Made by a program: the position numbers and the translations under genes. The notes beneath the pieces were generated by a model. That model was not told where the DNA came from. It did no database searches and saw only the letters and a list, made by a program, of their open reading frames with translations. This document shows, in pieces, positions 36,542-44,792 of a stretch of DNA of 64,000 nucleotides. Positions within the stretch are counted from its first letter, which is position 1, and each line of letters starts with the position of its first letter. The DNA lies in contig CANNIA010000011.1 of NCBI GenBank assembly GCA_947504705.1, positions 1 through 64,000 on the forward strand, written 5' to 3'. Origin of the DNA: Paracoccaceae bacterium (GTDB taxonomy: Bacteria; Pseudomonadota; Alphaproteobacteria; Rhodobacterales; Rhodobacteraceae).

Positions 36542-36826
36542 ATGAAACGTCTTTTTCCCCTGATCCTGCTGGCTGGTTGTGGCCCGATGACCTTGGCCGA
36601 CGCCGAGCGCGACTGTTTTGAGCGCGCCCGTCTGGCCCAGCAGCCGAGGGGCTCGGTGATGGTCGGGGGCACCAATCATGGGGCGGTTGCGGGCTTGGAT
36701 ATCACGATCAGTTCCGATTATCTGAGCGGCCGCGACCCTTCGCAGGTTTACGACTCTTGCGTGATGTCTAAGGCGGGCCAGCCGCCGTCACGCCCGCTTT
36801 ACGACATGCCCGGCTGGAAAGGCTGA
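36542..36826 (+). CDS. Small lipoprotein inside the sdh operon (second)
   Basis: 94 residues: KRLFPLILLAGC with lipobox LAGC at the extreme N-terminus, then GPMTLADAERDCFERARLAQ. A Gly/Ser-rich middle (GAVAGLDITISSDYLSGRDPSQVY) is followed by DSCVMSKAGQPPSRPLYDMPGW. The function is unknown. The start is the second of two ATG codons, better spaced from GAGG. It lies 3 bases after the first lipoprotein and 3 bases before sdhB. Confidence 0.8.
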   Translation: MKRLFPLILLAGCGPMTLADAERDCFERARLAQQPRGSVMVGGTNHGAVAGLDITISSDYLSGRDPSQVYDSCVMSKAGQPPSRPLYDMPGWKG

Positions 36827-36829
36827 GAA

Positions 36830-37606
36830 ATGGTCCAGTTCACGCTGCCGAAGAATTCGAAGATCCGCACTGGCAAAACCTGGCCGAAGCCGGAGGGCAA
36901 GGCTATCCGCAAGTTCCAGATATATCGCTGGAACCCGGATGATGGCGAAAACCCACGGGTCGACACCTATTTCATCGATATGGACCTCTGCGGCCCGATG
37001 GTTCTGGACGCGCTGATCAAGATCAAGACCGAGATTGATCCGACGCTGACCTTTCGGCGGTCTTGCCGAGAAGGCATCTGCGGGTCCTGTGCGATGAACA
37101 TCGACGGGATTAATACGCTGGCCTGCATCTATGGGCTGGATGAAATCAAGGGTGACGTGAAGATCTATCCCTTGCCGCATATGTCGGTGGTCAAGGACCT
37201 TATCCCGGACCTGACGCATTTCTACGCCCAGCATGCCAGCATCATGCCTTGGCTGGAGACGAAGACGAACCGCCCGGCCAAGGAATGGCGGCAATCGATT
37301 GACGACCGGTCCAAGCTGGATGGGCTTTATGAATGCGTGATGTGCGCATGTTGTTCGACGTCCTGCCCCAGCTACTGGTGGAACTCCGACCGCTATCTTG
37401 GGCCGGCGGCGCTGTTGCATGCCTATCGCTGGATCATCGACAGCCGGGACGAGGCGACGGGGGAGCGTTTGGACGAGTTGGAAGACCCGTTCAAGTTGTA
37501 CCGTTGCCATACAATCATGAATTGTGCAAAGACTTGCCCCAAGGGGTTGAACCCGGCCAAGGCGATTGCCGAAATCAAGAAAATGATGGTTGAGCGGGTG
37601 GTCTGA
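36830..37606 (+). CDS. sdhB: Succinate dehydrogenase iron-sulfur subunit
   Basis: 258 residues. It carries electrons from SdhA to quinone through [2Fe-2S], [4Fe-4S] and [3Fe-4S] clusters. Ligands are visible in [18 protein letters not shown] (2Fe-2S), [16 protein letters not shown] and [25 protein letters not shown]-like [16 protein letters not shown] is near the start. It is the last gene of the operon; the next gene is of different composition. Confidence 0.98.
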   Translation: MVQFTLPKNSKIRTGKTWPKPEGKAIRKFQIYRWNPDDGENPRVDTYFIDMDLCGPMVLDALIKIKTEIDPTLTFRRSCREGICGSCAMNIDGINTLACIYGLDEIKGDVKIYPLPHMSVVKDLIPDLTHFYAQHASIMPWLETKTNRPAKEWRQSIDDRSKLDGLYECVMCACCSTSCPSYWWNSDRYLGPAALLHAYRWIIDSRDEATGERLDELEDPFKLYRCHTIMNCAKTCPKGLNPAKAIAEIKKMMVERVV

Positions 37607-37642
37607 AACAAAAAGCGACAGATTCAAAACCGGAGCGAACAG

Positions 37643-39877
37643 TTGTACACGATCGTCTTTGCTCCACCGGTAGAGGCCACCGACAATGGCCCTGGCTTCT
37701 GCCCGATCTGCAAGGGCAAGACCTCACGACCTGTTTTGACAGTCGGAGCCGCTGATCACCTGCCGGCCGATCTTGATCTGGTCGAGTGCGGGTCTTGCGG
37801 AACAATGTATTTTCTCGGGGCCGATCCTGTTCTTGGCTATGACTTTGAGGGTTTTGCACAGGACTATTGGTACCGCTATGTTCAGAACGGAGCGGGAATA
37901 ACCGCCATGCTGGAACCGTTGCTGGCCATTGGCGGGCCGCGCGGAGGTGATCTTCTGGATATCGGTTGCGGATTTGGATTCGTTCCTGATTTCTGGCAGC
38001 GATCTGGTCTTGGTCAGGCCGTCGGACTGGAAACAAGCCTTTATGGCAAGATTGGGCGTGAGAAGCTGGGTGTTGAGATCATTGCTTCATACTACAACGA
38101 TGCCAAGGAAATCGCCGGGCGGAAATTCGATTATGTTTACAGCAGTGAGGTACTTGAGCATGTCCAAGACCCTTTTAGCTTTTTAACGGAAATAAGTGGG
38201 GCCCTGAAGCCGAATGGCATTCTTGTCCTTACTACGCCTTGTGCCGAAGGCGTTTCCCCGACGACCGACATTCCGACAATAAGTGCGATCCTTTCGCCTG
38301 GCTTTCATTACTTTGTAACGCGTCCGGCTGCACTTGAGACACTGCTTCGCTCGTGCGGATTCGCGCATGTTCTGGTACGAAATGTCAGGAATCGTCTGCT
38401 TTGCTGGGCTTCTCATTCTCCCCTTCCGGAGATCACGGAAGGTTTCTTGGATTGGGATCTATATTTTCCGTATCTCGAGAACCTGGCTAGCAATTCTGAT
38501 CCGCATGTCTCGGGTGGCGCACTTTATCGTTTGCTGAAGGACGCGATCAATCTGGGAAAATACGACATTGCGCGGCGCGCTTACCCGCTCTTTGCAGAAA
38601 TTGCAAAGTCCGCCTATGGAATTGACTTCCGTTCTCCCAAAGAATCATCCGAACGGGCCAAAGCAAGGCAGTCCAGTGGTTCCGCGGAATTGCCGGCGTG
38701 GATGGGATGCGGCTACCTTTTTGCCGGAAGATACCTAGAGCTTGAAAATGCGCCGGCCCAACAACTGGTGACGCTTTATTCTGCCGCAGTGGACACTATG
38801 CAGCAAGAGATGGATGTGTTCTCCCAGTTTGCCCAAGAAGCACACCATTTCTTGCCAATGGCGCACGCGCATCTCTCAAAGACGCAGGCTGCTGTCTCAG
38901 CCCCGGTGAAAGGCCTTGGGTCAGTCGACTATCCTGTTGAGTTCGTACGAAAATCAGCGATGAATTTTCGGGGCAAGGAGGTCTGCCTCTTTGCCACCTA
39001 TGTTCCAGAGGATCGGCTCTTGCCGGGTGCCCGCGCAATGGTTGAGGCATTGACGGCATCGGGCCTTACGGTTGTGGTCTGTTGCGCCGTCAAGGACATG
39101 AGCTTGAGGATCGATCTTGCTGGCCTTGACGGGGCGGCCCTGATCGTGAAACGCAAGAATGGCGGATACGATTTTGCTGTATGGGCTGCCATCCTTGCCG
39201 AGATGCCAGAGCTCTGGTCCGCTGAGAGGCTGTTCTTTGTAAATGACAGCATTCTGGGGCCATTGGATGGCTTTGATAAGGTTCTGGGCAGAATTCGCAA
39301 CTCCGATGCTGCTTTCCTGGCTTTGACTGAGTCATTTGAAATCCGACATCACAGCCAGAGCTACTTCTTCGTGCTGCAGAAGGAAGCAATGCGGTCCCCT
39401 GAAGTTCGGAGCTTTTGGCGCGGGGTGCAGGTAGAGAAGACAAAAATGGAAGTGATCGAAAAGTATGAGATCAATCTTCTTCACTATGTCAGTGATGTTG
39501 CAGGTCTAAAAACGGAAGTCCTGTTCTCTTACGATCTTCTATTTCCGGGTGTTGACTGGAGCAAGATCAGGTTCCTGAATCCAACGCACTCTCTTTGGGA
39601 GCACCTGTTACGTTTTGGCTTTCCGTTCGTAAAGGCGGAGTTGCTTCACGCAAACCCCCTTGGGCTAAATATTGTTCATTGGCAGCCAGTCATTGCGCTG
39701 TGCGGCGGGAATGTTGACTTATTCAACCTGCATCTGGCCAGGATGACGGAAACCCGAGGGTCGCCAGCCAGGCGAAATCGCTATGGAAAATGGAAGTTGA
39801 TGCGAAGAATCGTCGGAGATGAAGTTTTTTTTGAGATTTGTGAAGCATGGTCCAAGAACAGAAGGCCACGGCGATGA
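37643..39877 (+). CDS. Methyltransferase - RgpF-like glycosyltransferase fusion
   Basis: 744 residues from TTG 37643 (CGGAG upstream). The N-terminal part has a zinc-ribbon-like pair FCPICKG and VECGSCGTMYF, then a SAM methyltransferase (LLDIGCGFGFVPDFW; VYSSEVLEHVQDPFSFLTEI). The C-terminal part, about 430-700, resembles rhamnan-synthesis protein F: CLFATYVPEDRLLPGARAMV, KRKNGGYDFAVWAAIL and LFFVNDSILGPLDGF. It probably modifies a surface polysaccharide. Base composition is visibly more AT-rich than that of the flanking genes, suggesting horizontal acquisition. Confidence 0.75.
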   Translation: MYTIVFAPPVEATDNGPGFCPICKGKTSRPVLTVGAADHLPADLDLVECGSCGTMYFLGADPVLGYDFEGFAQDYWYRYVQNGAGITAMLEPLLAIGGPRGGDLLDIGCGFGFVPDFWQRSGLGQAVGLETSLYGKIGREKLGVEIIASYYNDAKEIAGRKFDYVYSSEVLEHVQDPFSFLTEISGALKPNGILVLTTPCAEGVSPTTDIPTISAILSPGFHYFVTRPAALETLLRSCGFAHVLVRNVRNRLLCWASHSPLPEITEGFLDWDLYFPYLENLASNSDPHVSGGALYRLLKDAINLGKYDIARRAYPLFAEIAKSAYGIDFRSPKESSERAKARQSSGSAELPAWMGCGYLFAGRYLELENAPAQQLVTLYSAAVDTMQQEMDVFSQFAQEAHHFLPMAHAHLSKTQAAVSAPVKGLGSVDYPVEFVRKSAMNFRGKEVCLFATYVPEDRLLPGARAMVEALTASGLTVVVCCAVKDMSLRIDLAGLDGAALIVKRKNGGYDFAVWAAILAEMPELWSAERLFFVNDSILGPLDGFDKVLGRIRNSDAAFLALTESFEIRHHSQSYFFVLQKEAMRSPEVRSFWRGVQVEKTKMEVIEKYEINLLHYVSDVAGLKTEVLFSYDLLFPGVDWSKIRFLNPTHSLWEHLLRFGFPFVKAELLHANPLGLNIVHWQPVIALCGGNVDLFNLHLARMTETRGSPARRNRYGKWKLMRRIVGDEVFFEICEAWSKNRRPRR

Positions 39878-40098
39878 AGCAGGCAGACTTTGTGTCGGAC
39901 GCATTGTTGCAGTTGACCGCAAGATCAACGACGGCACCGGTCGGGCGAACAGAGGTTGGTTGGAGCCAACAGGGGAAATGATCAAGCCTTGCCATTGCCA
40001 CTCGATCATGACTTGCGACCGGACCAGTCCAGTGGGTTTGGGCCAGGCGAAGCCCGTTGCCCAGCTTGATATGATTGTGAGCAGGGAGGTGGTCTGAT

Positions 40099-40914
40099 TT
40101 GCGACGCTCAAGACCGGAGCCGAATCCACAACCAATCACCGGCCAGCCGTTCTTGGCCGGCGACCCGCTGTTCACGGTGATCGTGACCGACTACGAGGCC
40201 TCGGTCTCGCGCGATTTTTTCCGGCGCAAGATGGCATGCTTGGCGGCGCAAACCTGCAAGGATTTCGAGGTTCTGGTCTATCACGATGGACCAAAGTCGC
40301 AAAGTTATGATGACGATCTCGCCGGTGGCCCGGTTCATCCGGCGACGCAATTCATCGTGACCCCCGATCATGTTGGGGACTGGGGCCATGCTGCGCGGGA
40401 CTTGGGGATTCGTGCAGCGCGCGGGCGATGGATCATTCATACGAATGCCGACAATGTGTTCTACCCCAACCTGATTGCCGTGCTGAAAGATACGGCAACC
40501 GATCCAAAGCCCTGGACTTTTGCACGGGCGCCGCGAGCCTATCCATTGGGGTTGAGAACGTTTGCCAATTGGTTGGACCGGCGTTGGAAGACGAGACTGA
40601 CAGCCTCACAAATATCTGAAAGCTCCGATCCACAGATTCTTGTCTATGGCATCATCATGCAGGGTATGATCGCGATGAGCGTCGCCTACGCCCGAGTTCA
40701 AGAAGTGGCCGGGCGTCAGGGGATCATCTTTGGCGGCGTTCCGGTCAGGTATGGCGCAAACGATGCGATGCAGCTGGTGATGCGGCGCGAGCTGTGGCTT
40801 GCGGAAGGGGGTTGGCACAACCGCGCCGTTGATGCCGATGGGCTGATGTATCCGGAATTCGCCCGGAAATACCGTGTTCTGGCGGTTCCGCAGGTGCTGG
40901 GAGAGCATTGGTAA
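40099..40914 (+). CDS. Glycosyltransferase family 2 protein
   Basis: 271 residues from TTG 40099 (GGGAGGTGG upstream). GT-A features are FTVIVTDYEASVSRDFFRRK, VLVYHDGPKS (nucleotide site), LGIRAARGRWIIHTNADNVF (DXD-like NAD) and an acceptor part YGANDAMQLVMRRELW. The substrate is unknown; with the fusion gene upstream it may act in cell-surface glycan assembly. The 220-base gap before it holds only short doubtful frames. Confidence 0.82.
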   Translation: MRRSRPEPNPQPITGQPFLAGDPLFTVIVTDYEASVSRDFFRRKMACLAAQTCKDFEVLVYHDGPKSQSYDDDLAGGPVHPATQFIVTPDHVGDWGHAARDLGIRAARGRWIIHTNADNVFYPNLIAVLKDTATDPKPWTFARAPRAYPLGLRTFANWLDRRWKTRLTASQISESSDPQILVYGIIMQGMIAMSVAYARVQEVAGRQGIIFGGVPVRYGANDAMQLVMRRELWLAEGGWHNRAVDADGLMYPEFARKYRVLAVPQVLGEHW

Positions 40915-40993
40915 GTTCCGGCCTGGCTTGGTATGGCGCGCTTGACTTTGCCCATGCGGCACGGGTTCATGCCTCTAAAAAAGGAGACCCGCC

Positions 40994-41788
40994 ATGCCGA
41001 AACCCGTGCTTTACCATATCCCGGTTTGCCCGTTTTCGCAGCGGCTGGAGATCATGCTGGAGCTTAAGGGGATGCGCGATGCGGTCGAGTTTCGGGTGGT
41101 CGACATTACCATTCCGCGCGACCCTGAGCTTTTGGTCAAGACGAAGGGAACTACGGCGCTGCCGGTGCTGGAGCTGGAGGACGGCCGCATCCTGAAGGAA
41201 AGCCTGGTCCTGTTGCGCTATTTCGATGAACGTTATCCGGAAAAGACAGTCGCCCGCAGCGACCCCTATGAGCGTGCGGTCGAGCGGCTGTTCATCTCTC
41301 ACGAAGGGCCGTTCGGCAACAACGGGTATCGCTTTGTGATGAACGGCGACCGGGCGAAAACGGATGGGCTACGGGATGCGCTTTTGGCCGATTATCGCTG
41401 GCTGAACGGCAAGCTGATACAGCACAATCCGGAGGGCACATTCCTGTTCGACCGGATCGGGCTGGCGGAATGCGTCTTTACCTCGCTGATGATGAGGTTC
41501 TGGTTTCTGGACTATTATGAAGGCTTCGCGTTGCCCGAGACAGCGGAATACGCCCGCGTTGCCCGCTGGGGTGCGGCTTGCCTGACCCATCCGGCGACGC
41601 AGCAGGTGAGCTTTGAGGAAATCGTCAAGCTTTACTATGACTACGCTTTGGGTGCGGGCAACGGGGCCCTATTGGCCGGGCGGGTGCGGTCGAGTTTCGT
41701 GCTCCAGCCCGACTGGCCCGGCCGCCCGATGCCGCCGAAGGACAAGTATGAGCGCATCGCTTCGGATGCCGAACTGGGGTTGCTTTAG
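40994..41788 (+). CDS. Glutathione S-transferase family protein
   Basis: 264 residues. The thioredoxin-like N-domain has YHIPVCPFSQRLEIMLELKG, with CPFS as the putative glutathione-reactive Cys (omega/beta-like), the cis-Pro in TTALPVLELEDGRIL and ESLVLLRYFDERYP. A helical C-domain follows. It may reduce or conjugate electrophiles or act as a dehalogenase-type GST; the substrate is unknown. AAAGGAGA precedes the ATG. It is 5 bases before a small membrane protein gene. Confidence 0.85.
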   Translation: MPKPVLYHIPVCPFSQRLEIMLELKGMRDAVEFRVVDITIPRDPELLVKTKGTTALPVLELEDGRILKESLVLLRYFDERYPEKTVARSDPYERAVERLFISHEGPFGNNGYRFVMNGDRAKTDGLRDALLADYRWLNGKLIQHNPEGTFLFDRIGLAECVFTSLMMRFWFLDYYEGFALPETAEYARVARWGAACLTHPATQQVSFEEIVKLYYDYALGAGNGALLAGRVRSSFVLQPDWPGRPMPPKDKYERIASDAELGLL

Positions 41789-41792
41789 CGCC

Positions 41793-41981
41793 GTGCCGAT
41801 CCTTGTCTTGATCCTTGGGCTGTCGGTGTTCCTGTACCTCTGGATCACCCGGAGGAATTCGACGCTGACCCGGGCCTGCCGCTGGCGGCTGGATCGTCGC
41901 GTCGCCCCGGATGCCTGGCGCTGTGCGGCCTGCGGTGCGGTGGCGCGGGGCGCAGAGCCAAGGGATTGCCTGCGGGCTTAA
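41793..41981 (+). CDS. Small membrane protein with zinc-ribbon-like Cys motif
   Basis: 62 residues from GTG 41793: one membrane helix (PILVLILGLSVFLYLWITRR), then TRACRWRLDRRVAPDAWRCA, AACGA and a last Cys near the end (PRDCLRA). CAACGA with flanking Cys suggests a small metal-binding tail in the cytosol. Similar small proteins are common in Rhodobacteraceae, with unknown role. It starts 4 bases after the GST stop, which supports co-transcription and the non-ATG start. Confidence 0.65.
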   Translation: MPILVLILGLSVFLYLWITRRNSTLTRACRWRLDRRVAPDAWRCAACGAVARGAEPRDCLRA

Positions 41982-41994
41982 CAATGTTGCCGAC

Positions 41995-42348
41995 CTAGAC
42001 CGGTTCCGGCTGCTTTGAATAAGTGTCCCCAAACGCTTTCATCTGCGCGAAAAGGCCCTTCAATTCGGCCCCCTTGGGCGAGAGGGAATAGCTGACCTCG
42101 GGTGGGGTCACCCGCTGGACATGGCGCAGGATCAGACCATCCGCCTCAAGTTCCCGCAGCGACTGGGCCAGCATCTTGTGACTGACCGTCACCAGCGACC
42201 GTTTCAGTGCCGAGTAGCGCATCGCGTCATGCAACACGAGATGCCACAGGATCATCGGTTTCCAGCGCCCGGCAAGGGTATCGACGGTCAGTTGCACTGG
42301 GCAGTAATAGGCGCGGCCATTGATGTGAAAGGGGGGCTCGGTCAGCAT
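41995..42348 (-). CDS. HxlR-family winged-helix transcriptional regulator
   Basis: 117 residues. AYYCPVQLTVDTLAGRWKP with the conserved N-terminal Cys, then RYSALKRSLVTVSHKMLAQS and LREL-EADGLI define the HxlR/YodB MarR-like family. These sense thiol-reactive or quinone-type stress through that Cys. It is divergent from the SnoaL-like gene at 42427, which it may regulate; the shared region is only about 78 bases. Start ATG 42348 or GTG 42357. Confidence 0.87.
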   Translation of the reverse strand: MLTEPPFHINGRAYYCPVQLTVDTLAGRWKPMILWHLVLHDAMRYSALKRSLVTVSHKMLAQSLRELEADGLILRHVQRVTPPEVSYSLSPKGAELKGLFAQMKAFGDTYSKQPEPV

Positions 42349-42426
42349 GGCACTCACTTTCTTGTGCGTTCTATCCGGAAAGGTAGTGTCGTGCTACGCC
42401 GAAGTCATTCGGAAAAACATGAGGCG

Positions 42427-42903
42427 ATGATGACCCCTGACGAAAAGACCAAGGCCGATGCGCTGGCCGTGTCGCTGGCGATCCAGAATGATGACTGGGC
42501 GGCGCTTGATGGGCTTTTGGCCCCTGGCTTCACCTATTCCGGCGACGGGATGGAGTTCAGCCGCGACGAATACATTGGCTTCATGCAGGGCATGAAGGAC
42601 GCGTTCAAAGGCATGAAGATGGAGTTTCGCCATGTGCAGGTCGACGGCGAATTCGTGACCATCGACTTCATCTCGCGGGCAAAGAACACCGGCAAGTTCA
42701 TGGGGGCTCCGGCTTCGCGCAAGGATATCGAGGTCCGTGGGATGCTGATCCGCCAGATGCGGGATGGTCGCGCGGTGCAGGAATGGCAGACCACTGACCT
42801 GATGGGGATGATGACCCAGATGGGGTTCAAGGCCCTGTTCGGCTATGCGATTGCGGTCGGGCTGTTCGGGATCAAACCGAAGAAACCCGTACGACGGATG
42901 TAG
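42427..42903 (+). CDS. SnoaL/NTF2-like protein
   Basis: 158 residues. The cone-shaped NTF2 fold is suggested by LAVSLAIQNDDWAALDGLLA, FTYSGDGMEFSRDEYIGFMQ and MEFRHVQVDGEFVTIDFISR, followed by MLIRQMRDGRAVQEWQTTD. A C-terminal hydrophobic tail (ALFGYAIAVGLFGI) is unusual. It may be an ester cyclase, isomerase or binding protein; this cannot be specified. GAGGCG precedes the ATG. It is divergent from the HxlR gene. Confidence 0.7.
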   Translation: MMTPDEKTKADALAVSLAIQNDDWAALDGLLAPGFTYSGDGMEFSRDEYIGFMQGMKDAFKGMKMEFRHVQVDGEFVTIDFISRAKNTGKFMGAPASRKDIEVRGMLIRQMRDGRAVQEWQTTDLMGMMTQMGFKALFGYAIAVGLFGIKPKKPVRRM

Positions 42904-42945
42904 CACCGGACTTGTCGGGGCGGGAAATCCGGGCAAAGTGGCGGG

Positions 42946-43818
42946 ATGAAGCTTGATCATCCCGAACACCCCGCTCCCCCAGACGCCCTTGCCCGCAAGG
43001 CTGTGCGACCCGTGATTTGTTATCCGGTCGGAGGCTTGCCTCGTCCGGATCTTGCCGCCTACCGCGCGGCGCGGGACGGTTGGAGTCTTGCGGCGGAGGT
43101 CCTGGTGCCCCCGCGTGAGGCGAAGGTGTTCGAGGTACCTGCGGGATGGTTCTTCCGGATTGTCAGTGTTCAGGGACCTCAGGTCGGCGATCTGAACCTT
43201 TTCGCAGCGGGGAACCTGGGCGAGCGGTTCTTTTCGGGAAAGACCCGGGCGCTGCATGGAACTCATCTCTCCAGCGGGGACAGGATGTGGTCCTGCCTCC
43301 CCTATATGCGCCCAATGGCGACGATCACCGAAGACACGCTGGACTGGTACGGGTTCGACGCCTTTGGCGGATCAGTGCATGACGTGATCGGCACGCGCTG
43401 CGATCCCTATACCCACGCGTTGCTGTCGGGTGGGGACCAGTATCACCACTGTTGCCATTCGAACCTGACTAGGGCGGTGTCGGCGCATTCGGGCCTACCG
43501 CTGAATGCGGCGGAACTGCATGTGCATGATGTGCTGAACGTTTTCATGTGCACCGGGTTCACGCGGGATACGGGGCAGTATTTCATGAAGGCTTCGCCCG
43601 TGCGACCCGGGGATTACATCGAGTTCATGGCCGAGATTGACCTGCTGGGTGCCCTGTCAGCCTGTCCGGGTGGGGATTGTTCGGACGAGCATTCCTCGGA
43701 CGCGGCGGCCTGTCATCCGCTTTTGGTGCAGGTGTTCAGGCCCAAGGCCCCGCCTGCGGGATGGAAACCCGCTGCGGCGAATGCCTATGATCGCAGCCAT
43801 GGGGTCGGTCAGGAATAA
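42946..43818 (+). CDS. DUF1989 (urea carboxylase-associated) family protein
   Basis: 290 residues. The family pattern is seen in EVLVPPREAKVFEVPAGWFF, VGDLNLFAAGNLGERFF, SGDRMWSCLPYMRPMATI, HHCCHSNLTRAV and HDVLNVFMCTGF. Members accompany urea carboxylase or ring-cleavage aminomethyl pathways and probably bind metal through the Cys/His sites. No urea carboxylase gene is adjacent. The 3' end overlaps the convergent aldo/keto reductase by 10 bases. Confidence 0.87.
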   Translation: MKLDHPEHPAPPDALARKAVRPVICYPVGGLPRPDLAAYRAARDGWSLAAEVLVPPREAKVFEVPAGWFFRIVSVQGPQVGDLNLFAAGNLGERFFSGKTRALHGTHLSSGDRMWSCLPYMRPMATITEDTLDWYGFDAFGGSVHDVIGTRCDPYTHALLSGGDQYHHCCHSNLTRAVSAHSGLPLNAAELHVHDVLNVFMCTGFTRDTGQYFMKASPVRPGDYIEFMAEIDLLGALSACPGGDCSDEHSSDAAACHPLLVQVFRPKAPPAGWKPAAANAYDRSHGVGQE

Positions 43819-44792
43819 CGCTCGGCCAGCGCTGTCTGTGCGTCGTCGTAGCGGTCGCCCCAGGCCCAGCCGATGGGGAGAAGACGGTCGATTTCGGCGC
43901 GGTCTGTGTCGGTGAGTGTGATATGGGGCGCAGTGATCCAGCCTGCCAGATGCCCAGCACTCCGGGTGCCGGGGATAGGAATCGCATGCGGCCAGCGGTC
44001 AAGCATCCAGGCCACGGACAGGGCGGCGGGGCTGTGGCCAAGCGCACGGGCGAAGTCGTGGAAGGCTTGCAGTTTGGCACGGTTGTGCAGCCAGTTTTCG
44101 TCGCGATAGCGGGGGACGCGGCGGCGGAAATCTGGTGGTTCGAAGGTCGATGGGTCGGGCATCGGCGTCCCGAATGCTCCGCGTGCAAGGGGCGAGAAGG
44201 GGATGAAGGCGACGCCAAGGCTTTGGCACCGTTGGATCAAGCCAAGCTCGGGCTGTCGGGTCCAGAGCGAGTATTCGTTCTGGACGGCGCTGACCGGATG
44301 GACAGCATGGGCGCGTTCCAGCGTATAGGGCGCGATTTCGGAAAGGCCATAGCCAAGGATTTTGCCTTCCTCCTGAAGCCGTTGCAAGGTTCCGGCTAGG
44401 TCTTCGGCAGGAATGTCAGGATCGTGGCGGTGGGCGTAGAAAAGCGTCACATGATCCACGCCAAGGCGCTTTAGCGAGGCTTCAAGGCCGGTTCGCAGGA
44501 ACGCAAGACTGTTGTCTACGCGCTTTGCCGGGTCGTCGGTGAAGCCCGCTTTGGTGGCGATCATCGGGCGGTGTTTGCGGGTCTTGAGCCAGCTGCCGAT
44601 CACGGTTTCGGCGGTGCCCTTGCCGTAGATGTTTGCCGTATCGAGGAAGGTGATCCCCTGTTCCCACGCAGCATCAAGGGTGGCGTGGCTTTCGGCCTCA
44701 TTCGTCGGGCCGTAAGCGCCGCCGAATGAAAAGGTGCCAAGGCCGATGGCCGAGACCATGGGGCCGGACGTGCCAAGGCGTCTGGTCTTCAT
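43809..44792 (-). CDS. Aldo/keto reductase
   Basis: 327 residues, (beta/alpha)8 NADPH-dependent oxidoreductase. The catalytic tetrad is visible: Asp and Tyr in FLDTANIYGKG, Lys in IATKAGFTDDP and His in FYAHRHDPDIP. NADP contacts at IPIPGTRSAGHL. The substrate is unknown. The ATG overlaps the stop of the SHMT-like gene upstream (ATGA), placing it third in the deoD operon. Confidence 0.9.
   Translation of the reverse strand: MKTRRLGTSGPMVSAIGLGTFSFGGAYGPTNEAESHATLDAAWEQGITFLDTANIYGKGTAETVIGSWLKTRKHRPMIATKAGFTDDPAKRVDNSLAFLRTGLEASLKRLGVDHVTLFYAHRHDPDIPAEDLAGTLQRLQEEGKILGYGLSEIAPYTLERAHAVHPVSAVQNEYSLWTRQPELGLIQRCQSLGVAFIPFSPLARGAFGTPMPDPSTFEPPDFRRRVPRYRDENWLHNRAKLQAFHDFARALGHSPAALSVAWMLDRWPHAIPIPGTRSAGHLAGWITAPHITLTDTDRAEIDRLLPIGWAWGDRYDDAQTALAERYS

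Noticed and set aside
39819-40135. Short frames on both strands between the methyltransferase fusion and the GT2 gene (including a 35-codon ATGA-coupled frame at 39874)
   Set aside because: None has a recognisable domain and they overlap each other. The stretch may be gene debris, but I cannot support a gene.
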